Shown here: positions 35,455 to 44,754 of the stretch, in pieces
Numbering within the stretch: the stretch's first letter is position 1
How the letters are laid out: every line of letters starts with the position of its first letter
Origin: Chryseobacterium sp. ZHDP1
GTDB taxonomy: Bacteria > Bacteroidota > Bacteroidia > Flavobacteriales > Weeksellaceae
DNA: 64,000 bases
Assembly (NCBI RefSeq): GCF_018603435.1
Contig: NZ_CP075682.1
Coordinates: forward strand, 4,278,001 to 4,342,000
Direction: 5' to 3'
The notes under the pieces: generated by a model
Seen by the model: the letters and a program-made list of their open reading frames with translations, nothing else
The model's database searches: none
Told to the model about the DNA's origin: nothing
Made by a program: the position numbers and the translations under genes

Positions 35455-36795
35455 TTATTTTTTAGATACCAAGAAGACCTGATGTCCTGCTTTCAGTGTT
35501 ACCTTTGGCGTTCTTACTTTTTTGGCGAAATAGCCCGAAATACCCTGTACTACGCCACGGCTAAGGTCTGCGGCAACTTGCTGTCCGGCATTTTGAGTAA
35601 GCATCAAGCTTGTTCCTGATTGTTGGCTCATATTGCCTGCCATTTCTGTAAGGGCATTCATTTCAGGCGAATACGGAACATACAATCCTTGCTGTCCGTC
35701 CAAATCGTAAATGGTAATATCCACAGGGATGATGTTGCCCTCCAGTTCTATCGAAGTAATCTTTAGCTGTAATCGCCCTCCCTGAAATTTGGCATTAGCT
35801 GTTACAATCGTTCCTTTGGGAATGGTTCGTTGTGGTGTTTGGGCTGGCTCCAATAAACGAAGACGTACACCTGTTTCGCCAACTATTGTTTGTGTTTCGT
35901 GTACGCTTGCTTTTATACTGTTTTTCGGTTGTACCACCTGCTCAATGGAACCTGCGGTATAAAAGCCACGATTTTTGGTCTGGCTCCAATCGGCTAAAAA
36001 TGCACTATCGCTGGGTTCACGGTATAAGGCAGAAACAGTGTTTTTCCTCATAGACGTAAATGCTACAAAATGCTCTTTTTGATTAGTAGTAGCAGTTCCT
36101 GAAGCATTGCTGTTATTGACAGGTAGAGCTTCTGAAGTACTCGTACTACCTTGGGGAAGATACTTTGCTGCCATCTGATAGGATTTTTCCATCAGTGCAA
36201 GCTGGTCATCTATAGTTGCAGCTTTGGGTACATCTTTTTCAGCCAATTGCTCTTTCAGTTCGTCCAATTGCCTGCGGAGTTCTATTGTTTCCAAATTATC
36301 GTCCTGATAAAACGAACCCAATGTACTTTGTGCATTGCGGTAACTGTTTAAGATAGAATTTCCATATCTGCCGGAATTTCTTTCAGAACCATAACGATAG
36401 CTTTCCTCTTCTTCAGGTATTTCTTCTTCCATACTCTGGGAGCTGTCTGTATTCCAGTAATCTGAAAGCGTTGTCAGGGCATTTCGTTTTTCTTTATCCT
36501 TTTGTTCCAGCATTTCCTGTTCGTATGCCTTTTGCTTGTCCGACTGTAATCCTGCTTCAGTAGCCTGCGGAACTGCATCGTTCAGTCCAAGACTTTCGAT
36601 TTCGTTCTTATCTTCCGATGGTTTAAATATGAGATACATACAGCCTACAAAGACAATTCCCATCAAGCCGAATATGAGTGGCTTTTTCAGTTTATCGGCT
36701 TTGCTCTGCGTACTGTCTTGCAGCACATCAGCGGTTTCTTTCGGATTACCCTCGGTTACCCGAACCACCGTCTTTTTATTTTCATTTTCTTTCAT
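35455..36795 (-). CDS. traM: Conjugative transposon protein TraM
   Basis: This 446-aa protein has a cytoplasmic N-terminus, one membrane helix (LIFGLMGIVFVGCMYLIF, about residues 40-57), a long Gln/Glu-rich periplasmic coiled region (70-200), and a C-terminal VirB10-like domain (about 260-446). That domain includes VRLRLLEPAQTPQRTIPKGTIVTANAKF and KVTLKAGHQVFLVSKK. It is the VirB10-type energy-sensing core component spanning the envelope. Its 5' end overlaps traL by 14 nt. Confidence 0.88.
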   Translation of the reverse strand: MKENENKKTVVRVTEGNPKETADVLQDSTQSKADKLKKPLIFGLMGIVFVGCMYLIFKPSEDKNEIESLGLNDAVPQATEAGLQSDKQKAYEQEMLEQKDKEKRNALTTLSDYWNTDSSQSMEEEIPEEEESYRYGSERNSGRYGNSILNSYRNAQSTLGSFYQDDNLETIELRRQLDELKEQLAEKDVPKAATIDDQLALMEKSYQMAAKYLPQGSTSTSEALPVNNSNASGTATTNQKEHFVAFTSMRKNTVSALYREPSDSAFLADWSQTKNRGFYTAGSIEQVVQPKNSIKASVHETQTIVGETGVRLRLLEPAQTPQRTIPKGTIVTANAKFQGGRLQLKITSIELEGNIIPVDITIYDLDGQQGLYVPYSPEMNALTEMAGNMSQQSGTSLMLTQNAGQQVAADLSRGVVQGISGYFAKKVRTPKVTLKAGHQVFLVSKK

Positions 36796-37069
36796 AAATC
36801 TTATTTTTAAAAATGGTTGATAATGTGTCCTGTAAGCTTGCAGGGCTTTCTCCTTTTCTGAGTACAGGGTTTTCCATATGCCTGATTTTCATATCGTTTT
36901 CAGACTTTCCCGTGTCGTACCAAACTTTGGCAATCACGCCTGCGGTAAGCATCAGATAACCCAAGAAAAAGTATAGGGTATATTTGTGCTGTTTGCGTAC
37001 AGGCAGTTCACGCCAGCGATCATCCAATTGGTCAAAGTGCCTGTCCATCTTTGCTCTTAATTTTTTCAT
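36782..37069 (-). CDS. traL: Conjugal transfer protein TraL (DUF3989)
   Basis: This 95-aa protein has one membrane helix (YTLYFFLGYLMLTAGVIAKVWY, about residues 28-49), preceded by a basic/aromatic region (HFDQLDDRWRELPVRKQHK). This is the DUF3989 pattern of TraL in Bacteroidetes ICEs. The C-terminal 40 residues are charged and probably periplasmic. It overlaps traM. Confidence 0.8.
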   Translation of the reverse strand: MKKLRAKMDRHFDQLDDRWRELPVRKQHKYTLYFFLGYLMLTAGVIAKVWYDTGKSENDMKIRHMENPVLRKGESPASLQDTLSTIFKNKIYERK

Positions 37070-37086
37070 ATTGTAATGATTATCGG

Positions 37087-37521
37087 TTATCGCATTCGGA
37101 ACCGTCTGTTTTGGTTAGACAACTGTTCTCTGGGCTTTTCGGAAACTTGTGCAATCGCTTCTTTTCTTGTCGGAACCGAATTTGTAGTGAGATCCGTTAA
37201 TTTCGATTGCTTCAATAATTGCCCATACTGGTCTATTCTGTCAATATTCATTTTCTGAACATCGAAAAGACCGTCTTTGTACTTTATCCACATATTGCAT
37301 TCAACCTTTGGCTTATCATCGCCATTCCATTCCAGGTAGGTTTTCAGCATCAGAATGTTTGGCAACATCGGTTTGTCTGTTCCATTATTACAAGCCTCCA
37401 AAAATCTGCTGATGCTATCTTTGATTTTGTCGGCATAGGCCGCTTCTGTTTGGAAATAGCCGTCATACCCTTTGTTCGTGAGGGTTTGTGCGAATGTGTC
37501 TAAGTCAAGTAACTGTTTCAT
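37087..37521 (-). CDS. Uncharacterised tra-operon protein between TraK and TraL
   Basis: This soluble 144-aa protein lacks a signal peptide or membrane segment. It has conserved-looking Trp-rich strands (TYLEWNGDDKPKVECNMWIKYKDGLFDVQKMNID) and a basic C-terminus (QNRRFRMR). It is placed 12 nt after traK and 18 nt before traL, so it is a normal operon member. I do not recognise a named transfer family. Confidence 0.65.
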   Translation of the reverse strand: MKQLLDLDTFAQTLTNKGYDGYFQTEAAYADKIKDSISRFLEACNNGTDKPMLPNILMLKTYLEWNGDDKPKVECNMWIKYKDGLFDVQKMNIDRIDQYGQLLKQSKLTDLTTNSVPTRKEAIAQVSEKPREQLSNQNRRFRMR

Positions 37522-37532
37522 AACTTCTATTT

Positions 37533-38156
37533 TTAGCGTTCAATTACTTCAATGTCCCTGTTTTCCGTTACGGCAAACTTTTCGATATTAAAACCTTGTG
37601 GGTTATTATCGGAACGGACAGAGTTCACGAGATAGCAGGACGTGATCAGGTTCCGTCTGGTTACATTGCTCGAACGGATGATGAATTGTTTGGCATAGGT
37701 TCGCACGGCATACGGATAGGTATCGAAGTTGCAGACAACGCTATCCACCTCAATACGCTGCTGTACGTTTCCTGAAATGATACGGTTATAGTATCCTTTT
37801 TCCGAAAGGTCTTTGTAATAATCAAAGGCACTTTTGTCGGCAAGGTTGAACGCCCGTTTCATATTGCTTTCAATGGCATTCTTATCGGGAGCCAATGTGA
37901 AGAACAGTTCGTGAAAACGTCTTACGTGTTCCCTCGCTTCAACAGGTCGGTTAATACTTGCATCCTGCGATAAGGCAAGCATTAGCGATTTTCCGTTGTC
38001 CAATACATAAACCTTTTGGCGTTGTTCCTCCGCAAAACGGTAGGACTGCCATACGGCATATCCTACCACACTAATGCAGAGAACGGCAAATACGATGGCA
38101 TAAAGCCTGATCTGTCTGAAGCTGTTTTCAATATTTCTTAGTGTTTTAAATTCCAT
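37533..38156 (-). CDS. traK: Conjugative transposon protein TraK
   Basis: This 207-aa protein has an N-terminal membrane helix (IRLYAIVFAVLCISVVGYAVW, about residues 17-37) and a VirB8-like NTF2 fold: helices around 60-110, then strands with QRIEVDSVVCNFDTYPYAVRTYAKQFIIRSSNVTRRNL. TraK is the VirB8-type inner-membrane scaffold of the mating apparatus. It is 26 nt from traJ and 12 nt from the following gene. Confidence 0.88.
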   Translation of the reverse strand: MEFKTLRNIENSFRQIRLYAIVFAVLCISVVGYAVWQSYRFAEEQRQKVYVLDNGKSLMLALSQDASINRPVEAREHVRRFHELFFTLAPDKNAIESNMKRAFNLADKSAFDYYKDLSEKGYYNRIISGNVQQRIEVDSVVCNFDTYPYAVRTYAKQFIIRSSNVTRRNLITSCYLVNSVRSDNNPQGFNIEKFAVTENRDIEVIER

Positions 38157-38181
38157 TTTTTAGATGATTAATTATTTTACA

Positions 38182-39174
38182 TTATTTCATTAGCTGACCA
38201 CCTATATTACCTGTGGCAGAACCTGCTCCGGCACTTGCTACATTTCCGGCTTTCATTGCTGTCTGATTTACATTTCGTGTAAAGTTTCCTGCACCTCCGG
38301 CCTGGATAATCCAACCTGTTACGGTAGGTATCGTAAAGTATCCGATAATGCCGATGATCATAAATATGATGTACACGGTATTACTGGTGTCGGGGATATA
38401 ACTCGGATCGGCGAGCATCTCAATATCCCGCTCCAATATGAGTGATTGTATCCTTGCAAGCATGGAACTGAACAGATCTGAAACCGGTAGCCAGAGATAC
38501 ACACTGACGTACCTAGTGAGCCACTGTGTGAGCGTACTCTGAAAGCCATCCCATACGGAAATCGCAAAGGCGATTGGTCCGAGTATGGAAAGGACGATCA
38601 GAAAAAACGTTCGGATGGTATCTATGACTAATGCGGCTGCCTGAAAGAGTATTTCCAACAGATTGCGAAACCAATCTTTAAGGGCTTTCTCTAGCTGATA
38701 AGCGGTTCTGTCCATATACATTCCTGCCATTGTTCCAATGTCGGAAGGCGACCAGCCCAATTCATCCAGTTTTTTATCAAACTCTTCGTCCGATACCATA
38801 AAAGCTGTTTCTGGATTTCTGACCATTGCTTCATATTCCAATTGGTCTTTCTGCTGTTGCAATTGGTTCAGGTCGAGTACCTGGTTTTCGAGTATGGCGT
38901 GGGTTCCCGTTACCACTGGACTTAGTACCGCATTGATGGTTCCCAATACAATTGTCGGGAAGAACATAATACATAGTCCTAAAGCAAACGGTCGTAGCAA
39001 TGGGAACATATCTATAGGTTCGGCACGGCTCAGAGCCTGCCAAACCTTTAACGCCACATAGAATAATGCACCCAATCCCGCAAGACCTTTTGCCACTGCT
39101 GCCATATCGCCTGCAAGCGGCATCATATCATCGTAGAGCGACCGCAGGACTTCGTGAAGATTATTCCATTCCAT
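38182..39174 (-). CDS. traJ: Conjugative transposon protein TraJ
   Basis: This 330-aa VirB6-like polytopic inner-membrane protein has about seven hydrophobic segments, a charged central loop (residues about 90-150) and a Gly/Ala-rich C-terminus (NVASAGAGSATGNIGGQLM). The segment MFPLLRPFALGLCIMFFPTIVLGTINAVLSPV is typical of TraJ. It should form the inner-membrane part of the DNA channel. It lies 3 nt after the traI-type gene. Confidence 0.88.
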   Translation of the reverse strand: MEWNNLHEVLRSLYDDMMPLAGDMAAVAKGLAGLGALFYVALKVWQALSRAEPIDMFPLLRPFALGLCIMFFPTIVLGTINAVLSPVVTGTHAILENQVLDLNQLQQQKDQLEYEAMVRNPETAFMVSDEEFDKKLDELGWSPSDIGTMAGMYMDRTAYQLEKALKDWFRNLLEILFQAAALVIDTIRTFFLIVLSILGPIAFAISVWDGFQSTLTQWLTRYVSVYLWLPVSDLFSSMLARIQSLILERDIEMLADPSYIPDTSNTVYIIFMIIGIIGYFTIPTVTGWIIQAGGAGNFTRNVNQTAMKAGNVASAGAGSATGNIGGQLMK

Positions 39175-39177
39175 AGC

Positions 39178-39810
39178 TTACCAGTATTTTTGGTTGGAAG
39201 TTCCGTAGAGATCAAGTACTCTTTTGGCATCATCTTTCTTTTTCGCTCTCAAATAGCTTACGGAAATGTTCTTGTTGGTGTAATAGCGTACAAGGCTGTG
39301 GTATTCCTTGACTTCTTTGTACACACGGTCGATAATGTCCATACGCTCTTTATCGTTCAGCGATAGGCTTGATGAGGTTATGATCTGCTTTAGTTCCTTC
39401 AGTAGCTCGGTACTTTCGCCCAGTAATGCCGAATAACCATTGCCAATTGCAGTCAACTCCTGAGCTGTGAAATTGGGATCGTTCATCATCTTGCCGAAAT
39501 TCTGTACATACATTTCGGATACATCACCTACCAGCAAAACCGTTTGTTGCACTTTACGGGCGTCCTTTACTAAGTTGTTGATGGCTTTCAGTTTGTCGTA
39601 ATACTCTTTGCCTTGCTTATAGACTTTTTCAACCTCCTTAAAATTCTTAACCACATTACTTACTGTGGAGGATGTTTGTACAATCTCATTGGCGGAGTTG
39701 AGAATACCGGATGCAAGATTTGCAGGATCGGTTACTACAAACTGTGCTTTTGCGGAGGGTGTAACGGCAAGCATAATTGCCGTACACACCAGTAACATTA
39801 CTTTTTTCAT
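39178..39810 (-). CDS. traI: Conjugal transfer protein TraI (DUF4141)
   Basis: This protein of 210 aa has a signal peptide (MKKVMLLVCTAIMLAVTPSAKA). It has a VirB5-like helical body with heptad-like regions (VVKNFKEVEKVYKQGKEYYDKLKAINNLVKDARKVQQT). DUF4141/TraI proteins of Bacteroidetes ICEs are secreted transfer components, not the relaxase of the same name in F plasmids. It is between the VirB4-type ATPase gene and traJ. Confidence 0.86.
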   Translation of the reverse strand: MKKVMLLVCTAIMLAVTPSAKAQFVVTDPANLASGILNSANEIVQTSSTVSNVVKNFKEVEKVYKQGKEYYDKLKAINNLVKDARKVQQTVLLVGDVSEMYVQNFGKMMNDPNFTAQELTAIGNGYSALLGESTELLKELKQIITSSSLSLNDKERMDIIDRVYKEVKEYHSLVRYYTNKNISVSYLRAKKKDDAKRVLDLYGTSNQKYW

Positions 39811-39838
39811 TGTTTCTAAATTTTTAAATGATTAATAA

Positions 39839-42343
39839 TTATTGATTTACTTGTTCACGCCTTTGCATAGCGATATGCTTGATGGCGAGTTCGACGTTGC
39901 CGTCGAGTTCCGATGCGAGCTGCATCACTTCCATTTTTTCGGTTTCTTCCGTGGTATATGCCAAATACTCTTCAAGACTAACTTCGGTGGCATAGACTGC
40001 CGAGTGCGTACCACCTAATCCAATCCACACTTCTTTATAAAGCCGTGACGGATCGTTGTTCATATTGATGGAGAGTACCTGTCCTTTTTCTTTATCGGTA
40101 AGCCCGAGCATTGCCTGTATATCATCAAACTTGTTCATATACTTGCGTTGGTCTAAAAGGATTTTACAATCACTGTTGTTAATGATACTTTCCTTAACAA
40201 TGGGCGACTGGATGATATCATCCACCTCCTGCGTTACCACGATGGCTTCACCGAAAAACTTCCTAACTGTTTTAAACAAATACTTTATATATTCTGCCAT
40301 ACCTTCCTTCGCAATCGCTTTCCACGCTTCTTCAATCAGGATAAGCTTTCGGATACCTTTCAGCCTCCTCATCTTGTTGATAAAGACCTCCATAATGATA
40401 ATCGTGACGATGGGAAAAAGAATTTTGTGATCCTTGATGGCATCAATTTCAAACACAATAAAGCGTTTGGAAAGCAAGTCTAATTGCTTGTCCGAGTTCA
40501 ACAGATAATCATACTCTCCACCTTTGTAGTAAGGTTCTAACACATTGAGAAAATTAGCAATGTCAAAGTCTTTTTCACGAACCTGTTTTTCTTCGAGTAC
40601 CTTGCGGTAATCACCTTGGACATATTCATAAAAACCGTTGAATGATGGGAAAATCCCTTCCGTTTTGATACGCTCAATGTATCCACTCACGGCATTGGAA
40701 AGGGCGACCTCTTCAGAACGTGTTGGCGGCTCATCATCACGTTTCCAAAGGGTCAATATCAAAGTCTTGACACTTTCACGTTTCTCGATGTCGAAAACGC
40801 CATCATCGGTATAGAAAGGATTAAAGGCAATGGGATTGTCTTCTGTGTACGTGAAATAAACCCCATCTTCGCCTTTGGTTTTTCCTTTAATCAGTTCGCA
40901 TAATCCCTGATAGGAATTACCTGTATCCACGAGCAATACGTGAGCACCTTGCTCATAGTACTGCCGAACCATGTGATTTGTAAAAAAAGATTTACCACTT
41001 CCTGACGGACCAAGTATAAATTTGTTCCGATTTGTGATGATACCACGCTTCATTGGTAAATCCGATATATCCAAGTGGATAGGCTTTCCAGTAAGCCTGA
41101 CAGCCATCTTAATCCCGAATGGCGAAGGTGAATTATGATAATTCGTTTCTTCGGTAAAGAAGCATAAGGCAGGTTCAATGAACGTGTAAAAACTTTCCTC
41201 ACTCGGAAAATCGCCTGCATTGCCCGGCATTCCTGCCCAGTACAAAGTAGCTACATCCGTAGTGTTGTGGCGGGGTTTACATTCCATCAATGCCAATGCA
41301 CCACCACAATCGTTCTTCAACTGTTTCAGTTCCGCTGGATCTTCTGACCAGGCTATGATGTTGAAGTGTGCCCGTATAGATGAAAGACCGAAAGAATGGG
41401 CTTCGTTCAGATACCTTTCTATCCACTCCTTGTTGATCTGGTTGGCACGGCTGTACCGAGCCAGCGAGTGCATATTCCTTGCAGACTTCTCAAACTTTTG
41501 AAGATTAGCATCGCTGTTGTCTAAAAACAAGTATTGGTTGTAGATATGATTACAGCTTAACAGCAATCCTACGGGTGCGGCAAACGATAAACGACAGTCG
41601 CTTCGGTCGGTCGATAACTTTTCAAAACGTGTATCTGCCGATACCGTTCCCGGCAGATCGTCCGTATCGGACAAAGTATGCAATGATAATCTTTTGTTTC
41701 CGATACGTACTTCTTCAGACCCCAAACCGATGTCCTGCATCGGAGTTTCGGCTTCCCTCGAAAGGGTAAGGTATTGTTCCAGCAATCCTTGTTTTTCGTC
41801 CGTCCCTATGATGTCGTCTTCGGTCAGGCGTTGCAGGCTTATGAAACCGCTATCGTTTACGATACGCTCAAACTGGGCGACTGCCTCCATAAAGCGGTGT
41901 ATCGTTTCCTTGTTCCTGATTTCCTTGGGTATCAGCGAACCTTTGCAAAGCGAACTGAAGTTGCTTTGCATACGCATTCTTTCCTTGGTAGTTTTGGTCA
42001 GGAACAGGTAGCAATAATGGTTCAGGAACGGTCGCTCATTAAAATGGCGCTGGTAGGATTTAGCCAAAAAGCTCTGGTCTTCCTTTGCCAAATCGGGAGC
42101 GTAGTTTTCCTTGATGTACCAATCCTGTTTGTGAACGATTGTAAAATCCGGTAAAGTTTTGATAGCCTTATGCCACGCTGCGTGAATGGCTTCATATTCC
42201 GCAGAAGCTACCGTAAACAGTTCCGGCAAACGAACGGCAAAGCAAGCAGTTATGTCTGCATCTTTGGAAAGAATGCAGTTGTTTTCTACTGCCAGCAGAG
42301 GGAATTTGCTTTCCAATGTAGTGGTCTTAGATACATTTCTCAT
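39839..42343 (-). CDS. traG: TraG family VirB4-type conjugation ATPase
   Basis: This 834-aa protein has a CagE/VirB4 N-terminal region and an ATPase domain. Walker A is GPSGSGKSFFTNH (about residue 442) and Walker B-type LILIEEAWKAIAKEGMAEYIKYL is about 670, followed by VTQEVDDI. It powers assembly and operation of the mating channel at the inner membrane. Length and order are typical of Bacteroidetes TraG. It overlaps traF by 4 nt. Confidence 0.92.
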   Translation of the reverse strand: MRNVSKTTTLESKFPLLAVENNCILSKDADITACFAVRLPELFTVASAEYEAIHAAWHKAIKTLPDFTIVHKQDWYIKENYAPDLAKEDQSFLAKSYQRHFNERPFLNHYCYLFLTKTTKERMRMQSNFSSLCKGSLIPKEIRNKETIHRFMEAVAQFERIVNDSGFISLQRLTEDDIIGTDEKQGLLEQYLTLSREAETPMQDIGLGSEEVRIGNKRLSLHTLSDTDDLPGTVSADTRFEKLSTDRSDCRLSFAAPVGLLLSCNHIYNQYLFLDNSDANLQKFEKSARNMHSLARYSRANQINKEWIERYLNEAHSFGLSSIRAHFNIIAWSEDPAELKQLKNDCGGALALMECKPRHNTTDVATLYWAGMPGNAGDFPSEESFYTFIEPALCFFTEETNYHNSPSPFGIKMAVRLTGKPIHLDISDLPMKRGIITNRNKFILGPSGSGKSFFTNHMVRQYYEQGAHVLLVDTGNSYQGLCELIKGKTKGEDGVYFTYTEDNPIAFNPFYTDDGVFDIEKRESVKTLILTLWKRDDEPPTRSEEVALSNAVSGYIERIKTEGIFPSFNGFYEYVQGDYRKVLEEKQVREKDFDIANFLNVLEPYYKGGEYDYLLNSDKQLDLLSKRFIVFEIDAIKDHKILFPIVTIIIMEVFINKMRRLKGIRKLILIEEAWKAIAKEGMAEYIKYLFKTVRKFFGEAIVVTQEVDDIIQSPIVKESIINNSDCKILLDQRKYMNKFDDIQAMLGLTDKEKGQVLSINMNNDPSRLYKEVWIGLGGTHSAVYATEVSLEEYLAYTTEETEKMEVMQLASELDGNVELAIKHIAMQRREQVNQ

Positions 42344-42672
42344 ACAGCACTCTTTTTAGGTGTGAATTTTAAATAGCGCCTTACGGGCTTGCGACAGATG
42401 ATGTAATGGGGATGCCTTTTTATTGCGCCGATTTTCATCAATCCGTGTTCACCATACTTTTGATTGAGTGAAAAGGTCTGCCATACAATTAGCGAAGCAC
42501 CACCAATTCCTAAAGACAGACAGATGTAAGAATTAACCCCAGCCATGTAAAGTATCATGACCAGGATCAATGTCCCAAGTAATCCGCCGGCGAAGATGAA
42601 TAGGTACTGCGCTTTCAGTCCCTTAAATTCTACTGTTCTTCCAATGCCTTTGTTGATGTTGTAATTACTCAT
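42340..42672 (-). CDS. traF: Conjugal transfer protein TraF (DUF4133)
   Basis: The start at 42672 (MSNYNINKGIGRTVEFKGLKAQYL) is chosen over the longer frame from 42747, because this is the conserved DUF4133 beginning. The protein of 110 aa has two adjacent membrane helices (LFIFAGGLLGTLILVMILYMAG and SLGIGGASLIVWQ), as in VirB3-type proteins. It probably anchors the TraG ATPase. Its 3' end overlaps traG by 4 nt. Confidence 0.88.
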   Translation of the reverse strand: MSNYNINKGIGRTVEFKGLKAQYLFIFAGGLLGTLILVMILYMAGVNSYICLSLGIGGASLIVWQTFSLNQKYGEHGLMKIGAIKRHPHYIICRKPVRRYLKFTPKKSAV

Positions 42673-42683
42673 AGGGCAAAGGA

Positions 42684-42989
42684 TTAAAGGAAAAATGAAC
42701 GAAGAATGGTAGCAGCTACAATAAGGAAGATACAGGCACCGAACCACGATGCCGCCGTTTTACTGGTATCGGGATCTCCGCTACTGAACTTGTTGTACAC
42801 TTTAACACCTCCGATGAGTCCTACTACGGCACCAATAGCATAGATAAGCTGTGTGGCGGGATCGAAATAAGAGGTGACCATTTGGGTAGCTTCTGTGATA
42901 CCTGCTGTACCATTTCCCTGGGCGAATGCACCGATTCCTGAGAGCATCAATGTAGCTGCCAGCAAAACTTTTTTTCTTTGTTTTTTCAT
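42684..42989 (-). CDS. traE: Conjugal transfer protein TraE (DUF4134)
   Basis: Starting at MKKQRKKVLLAATLMLSGIGAFAQ (42989), this protein of about 101 aa has a signal sequence and two further hydrophobic helices with GIGAVVGLIGGVKVYNKF and WFGACIFLIVAATILRSFFL. This is the VirB2/pilin-like DUF4134 layout. It is the first gene of the leftward traE-to-traQ operon, 11 nt upstream of traF. The mer module sits upstream. Confidence 0.88.
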   Translation of the reverse strand: MKKQRKKVLLAATLMLSGIGAFAQGNGTAGITEATQMVTSYFDPATQLIYAIGAVVGLIGGVKVYNKFSSGDPDTSKTAASWFGACIFLIVAATILRSFFL

Positions 42990-43089
42990 GATTAAACACA
43001 TTAATTTGTTATTGTATTCCCACTTCTCGCGGGCTTTCTGAACAAAGGTGTTTCAGAAATCAAGGCGTTATAATAAAGTGACAGTCAAA

Positions 43090-43115
43090 GGAATGATTTG
43101 GCAGTGAGTGGCGTT
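43090..43115 (+). repeat. Left copy of the 26-bp repeat flanking the mer operon
   Basis: GGAATGATTTGGCAGTGAGT, continuing GGCGTT, matches 22 of 26 bases with 46463-46488 in the same orientation. It includes GGC triplets at 43100 and 43110 (cluster 2). Confidence 0.65.
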
Positions 43116-43295
43116 ATAGTTGATAATGGAGCATGAAAAAATGCCAAACATTTCGATACAGAATAGCTGATAAAATTTCTCCCTTATGATTTTATAAGTT
43201 TTCCATTATCCTAAAAAGACACTGGGTATTTATTTATCCCCTTAACAAAGTCCCAAGAGACCCACCGCTTAAAAAAAAGATTTATTAAAATTATC

Positions 43296-43315
43296 ATTTA
43301 AGTATTTGCTTAAAT
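43296..43315 (+). promoter_or_regulatory. ArsR-type operator of the mer operon
   Basis: The perfect inverted repeat ATTTAAG-TATTTG-CTTAAAT overlaps the predicted -33 TTTG box (43305-43308). Repressor binding here would block RNA polymerase. Confidence 0.7.
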
Positions 43316-43337
43316 AAGAAAACTATTTGTATTTTTG
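43305..43337 (+). promoter_or_regulatory. Promoter of the mer operon
   Basis: TTTG at 43305-43308, then TATTTTTG (exact TAnnTTTG) at 43330-43337, 21 nt apart. The ArsR-family gene begins 31 nt downstream. Confidence 0.65.
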
Positions 43338-43367
43338 CTGCGTTATTAAATCCTAAACAAGGAAATT

Positions 43368-43745
43368 ATGGAAAACAATCAATCGTGTATCCGTGTGTTT
43401 GCCGACAAGGTTCAAATAGACAATTGTAGAGAAATACTTCAAACCAACGACAAGGCATTCAGTCAACTGAGTGGACTTTTAGCATTGGCAGGAAACGAAG
43501 TAAGGTTAAAAATCTTATTTCTCTTAGAAGAAGAAAACGAACTTTGTCCTTGCGACCTTTCAGACATTCTCGGAATGAGCATCCCTGCCGTTTCGCAACA
43601 CCTCAGAAAACTAAAAGACGGAAACGTCATTGAAGGTAGAAGAGAAGGACAAACCATTTTCTACTCTTTGAAACAGGAGCAACTTACTTTACTTCGTCCA
43701 TTTTTTAAACACATCATAAACAATTCAAAAAAGGAAACAGTATGA
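43368..43745 (+). CDS. ArsR/SmtB-family metalloregulator of the mer operon
   Basis: This 125-aa winged-helix repressor has the recognition-helix region ELCPCDLSDILGMSIPAVSQHLRKL. Cys60 and Cys62 lie in the alpha-3 position used for soft-metal sensing in ArsR/CadC relatives; Cys7 and Cys20 are further candidate ligands. Its operator lies directly upstream. In this operon it replaces the MerR-type activator usual in Proteobacteria, so derepression by Hg(II) is expected. The following gene overlaps by ATGA. Confidence 0.88.
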   Translation: MENNQSCIRVFADKVQIDNCREILQTNDKAFSQLSGLLALAGNEVRLKILFLLEEENELCPCDLSDILGMSIPAVSQHLRKLKDGNVIEGRREGQTIFYSLKQEQLTLLRPFFKHIINNSKKETV

Positions 43746-44347
43746 ACAAGAAAAACAACAGACTTGTCGGAGCGGGTGTGCTTTCGGCAGTAGCAGCATC
43801 ACTTTGCTGCATTACACCTGTATTGGCTCTTATTTCAGGAGCTTCAGGAGTGGCATCTACCTTTTCATGGATGGAACCAGCAAGACCTTATCTAATCGGT
43901 ATCACCGTTTTGGTATTGGGCTTTGCTTGGTATCAGAAACTCAAACCACGAACAGCCGAAGAAATCCAATGTGATTGCGAAGAAGACGAAAAAAAACCCT
44001 TTATGCAGACCAAAACATTCTTGGGAATTGTAACCGTGTTTGCAGCCTTGATGCTCGCTTTTCCAAACTATGCACACATTTTCTATCCTTCAAACGACAA
44101 CAAGGAAGTTGTAATCGTCAATGCTTCTGACATCCAAACGGTAACTTTTGATGTAAAAGGAATGACTTGCAATGGTTGTGCTTCACACGTAGAAAATGAT
44201 GTGAACAAATTGCCAGGCATTGTTAAGGTAGATGCGATTTATGAAGAAGCGATTGCCAAAGTAGAATTTGACCAAACCAAAGTGAGTATCGCTCAAATTG
44301 AAGAAGCCATCAACGGTACAGGTTACAAAGTGGTTGGCAAGAAATAG
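43742..44347 (+). CDS. merTP: MerT-MerP fusion, mercury transporter
   Basis: This 201-aa fusion has a MerT-like membrane part with Cys22-Cys23 in the first helix (SLCCITPVLAL) and a cytoplasmic-side Cys77/Cys79 pair (CDCEED). A third helix (about 93-110) leads to a C-terminal MerP-like HMA domain with GMTCNGC (Cys143/Cys146). It should carry Hg(II) inward to the reductase. MerTP fusions are typical of Bacteroidetes mer operons. The start overlaps the regulator gene by 4 nt. Confidence 0.9.
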   Translation: MNKKNNRLVGAGVLSAVAASLCCITPVLALISGASGVASTFSWMEPARPYLIGITVLVLGFAWYQKLKPRTAEEIQCDCEEDEKKPFMQTKTFLGIVTVFAALMLAFPNYAHIFYPSNDNKEVVIVNASDIQTVTFDVKGMTCNGCASHVENDVNKLPGIVKVDAIYEEAIAKVEFDQTKVSIAQIEEAINGTGYKVVGKK

Positions 44348-44394
44348 TATTTTTTTGCCTTTTGTATTTAAGAACTTAATTAAATAATTACACA

Positions 44395-44754
44395 ATGAAA
44401 AAGAATTTAATTCTATTGAGTGCTTTGTTCCTAATTGGAATTGCTCAGCTCAATGCACAATGTTGCAAACCGACTGACAATAAAGCACAAACAGCAAATA
44501 CAACACAGCAAGAAGGTAAGACCCTGCAACTGAAAATCACGGGAATGACTTGTGCAGGTTGTTCCAACCATATTTCAAATGCCCTCAAAGAAGTGGACGG
44601 CATTATTGAACACAAAGTGGAATATCCGGGCGATTTGGCAACCATCCAATACGACCCAAAGAAAACAAATCCTGACGCTATCATCAAGGTTATTGAGCAG
44701 ACAGGCTATAAAGCCGAAATCATTAAGGAAAATCAAAAAGAGAAATCATTATGA
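44395..44754 (+). CDS. merP: Periplasmic MerP-like HMA protein
   Basis: This protein of 119 aa has a signal peptide (residues 1-22) and a Cys-Cys pair right after the cleavage site (AQCCKP). A heavy-metal-associated domain carries GMTCAGC (Cys53/Cys56). It should bind Hg(II) in the periplasm and pass it to MerTP. The mercuric reductase gene overlaps the stop by ATGA, so the two are coupled. Confidence 0.88.
   Translation: MKKNLILLSALFLIGIAQLNAQCCKPTDNKAQTANTTQQEGKTLQLKITGMTCAGCSNHISNALKEVDGIIEHKVEYPGDLATIQYDPKKTNPDAIIKVIEQTGYKAEIIKENQKEKSL

Larger units (their letters stand above)
43002..43367. other. Divergent intergenic region between traE and the mer operon
   Basis: This region carries the upstream sequence of the leftward tra operon, phased GGC cluster 2 (43100-43112) and, at its right end, the ArsR-type operator and promoter of the mer operon. 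No gene was recognised. Confidence 0.6.
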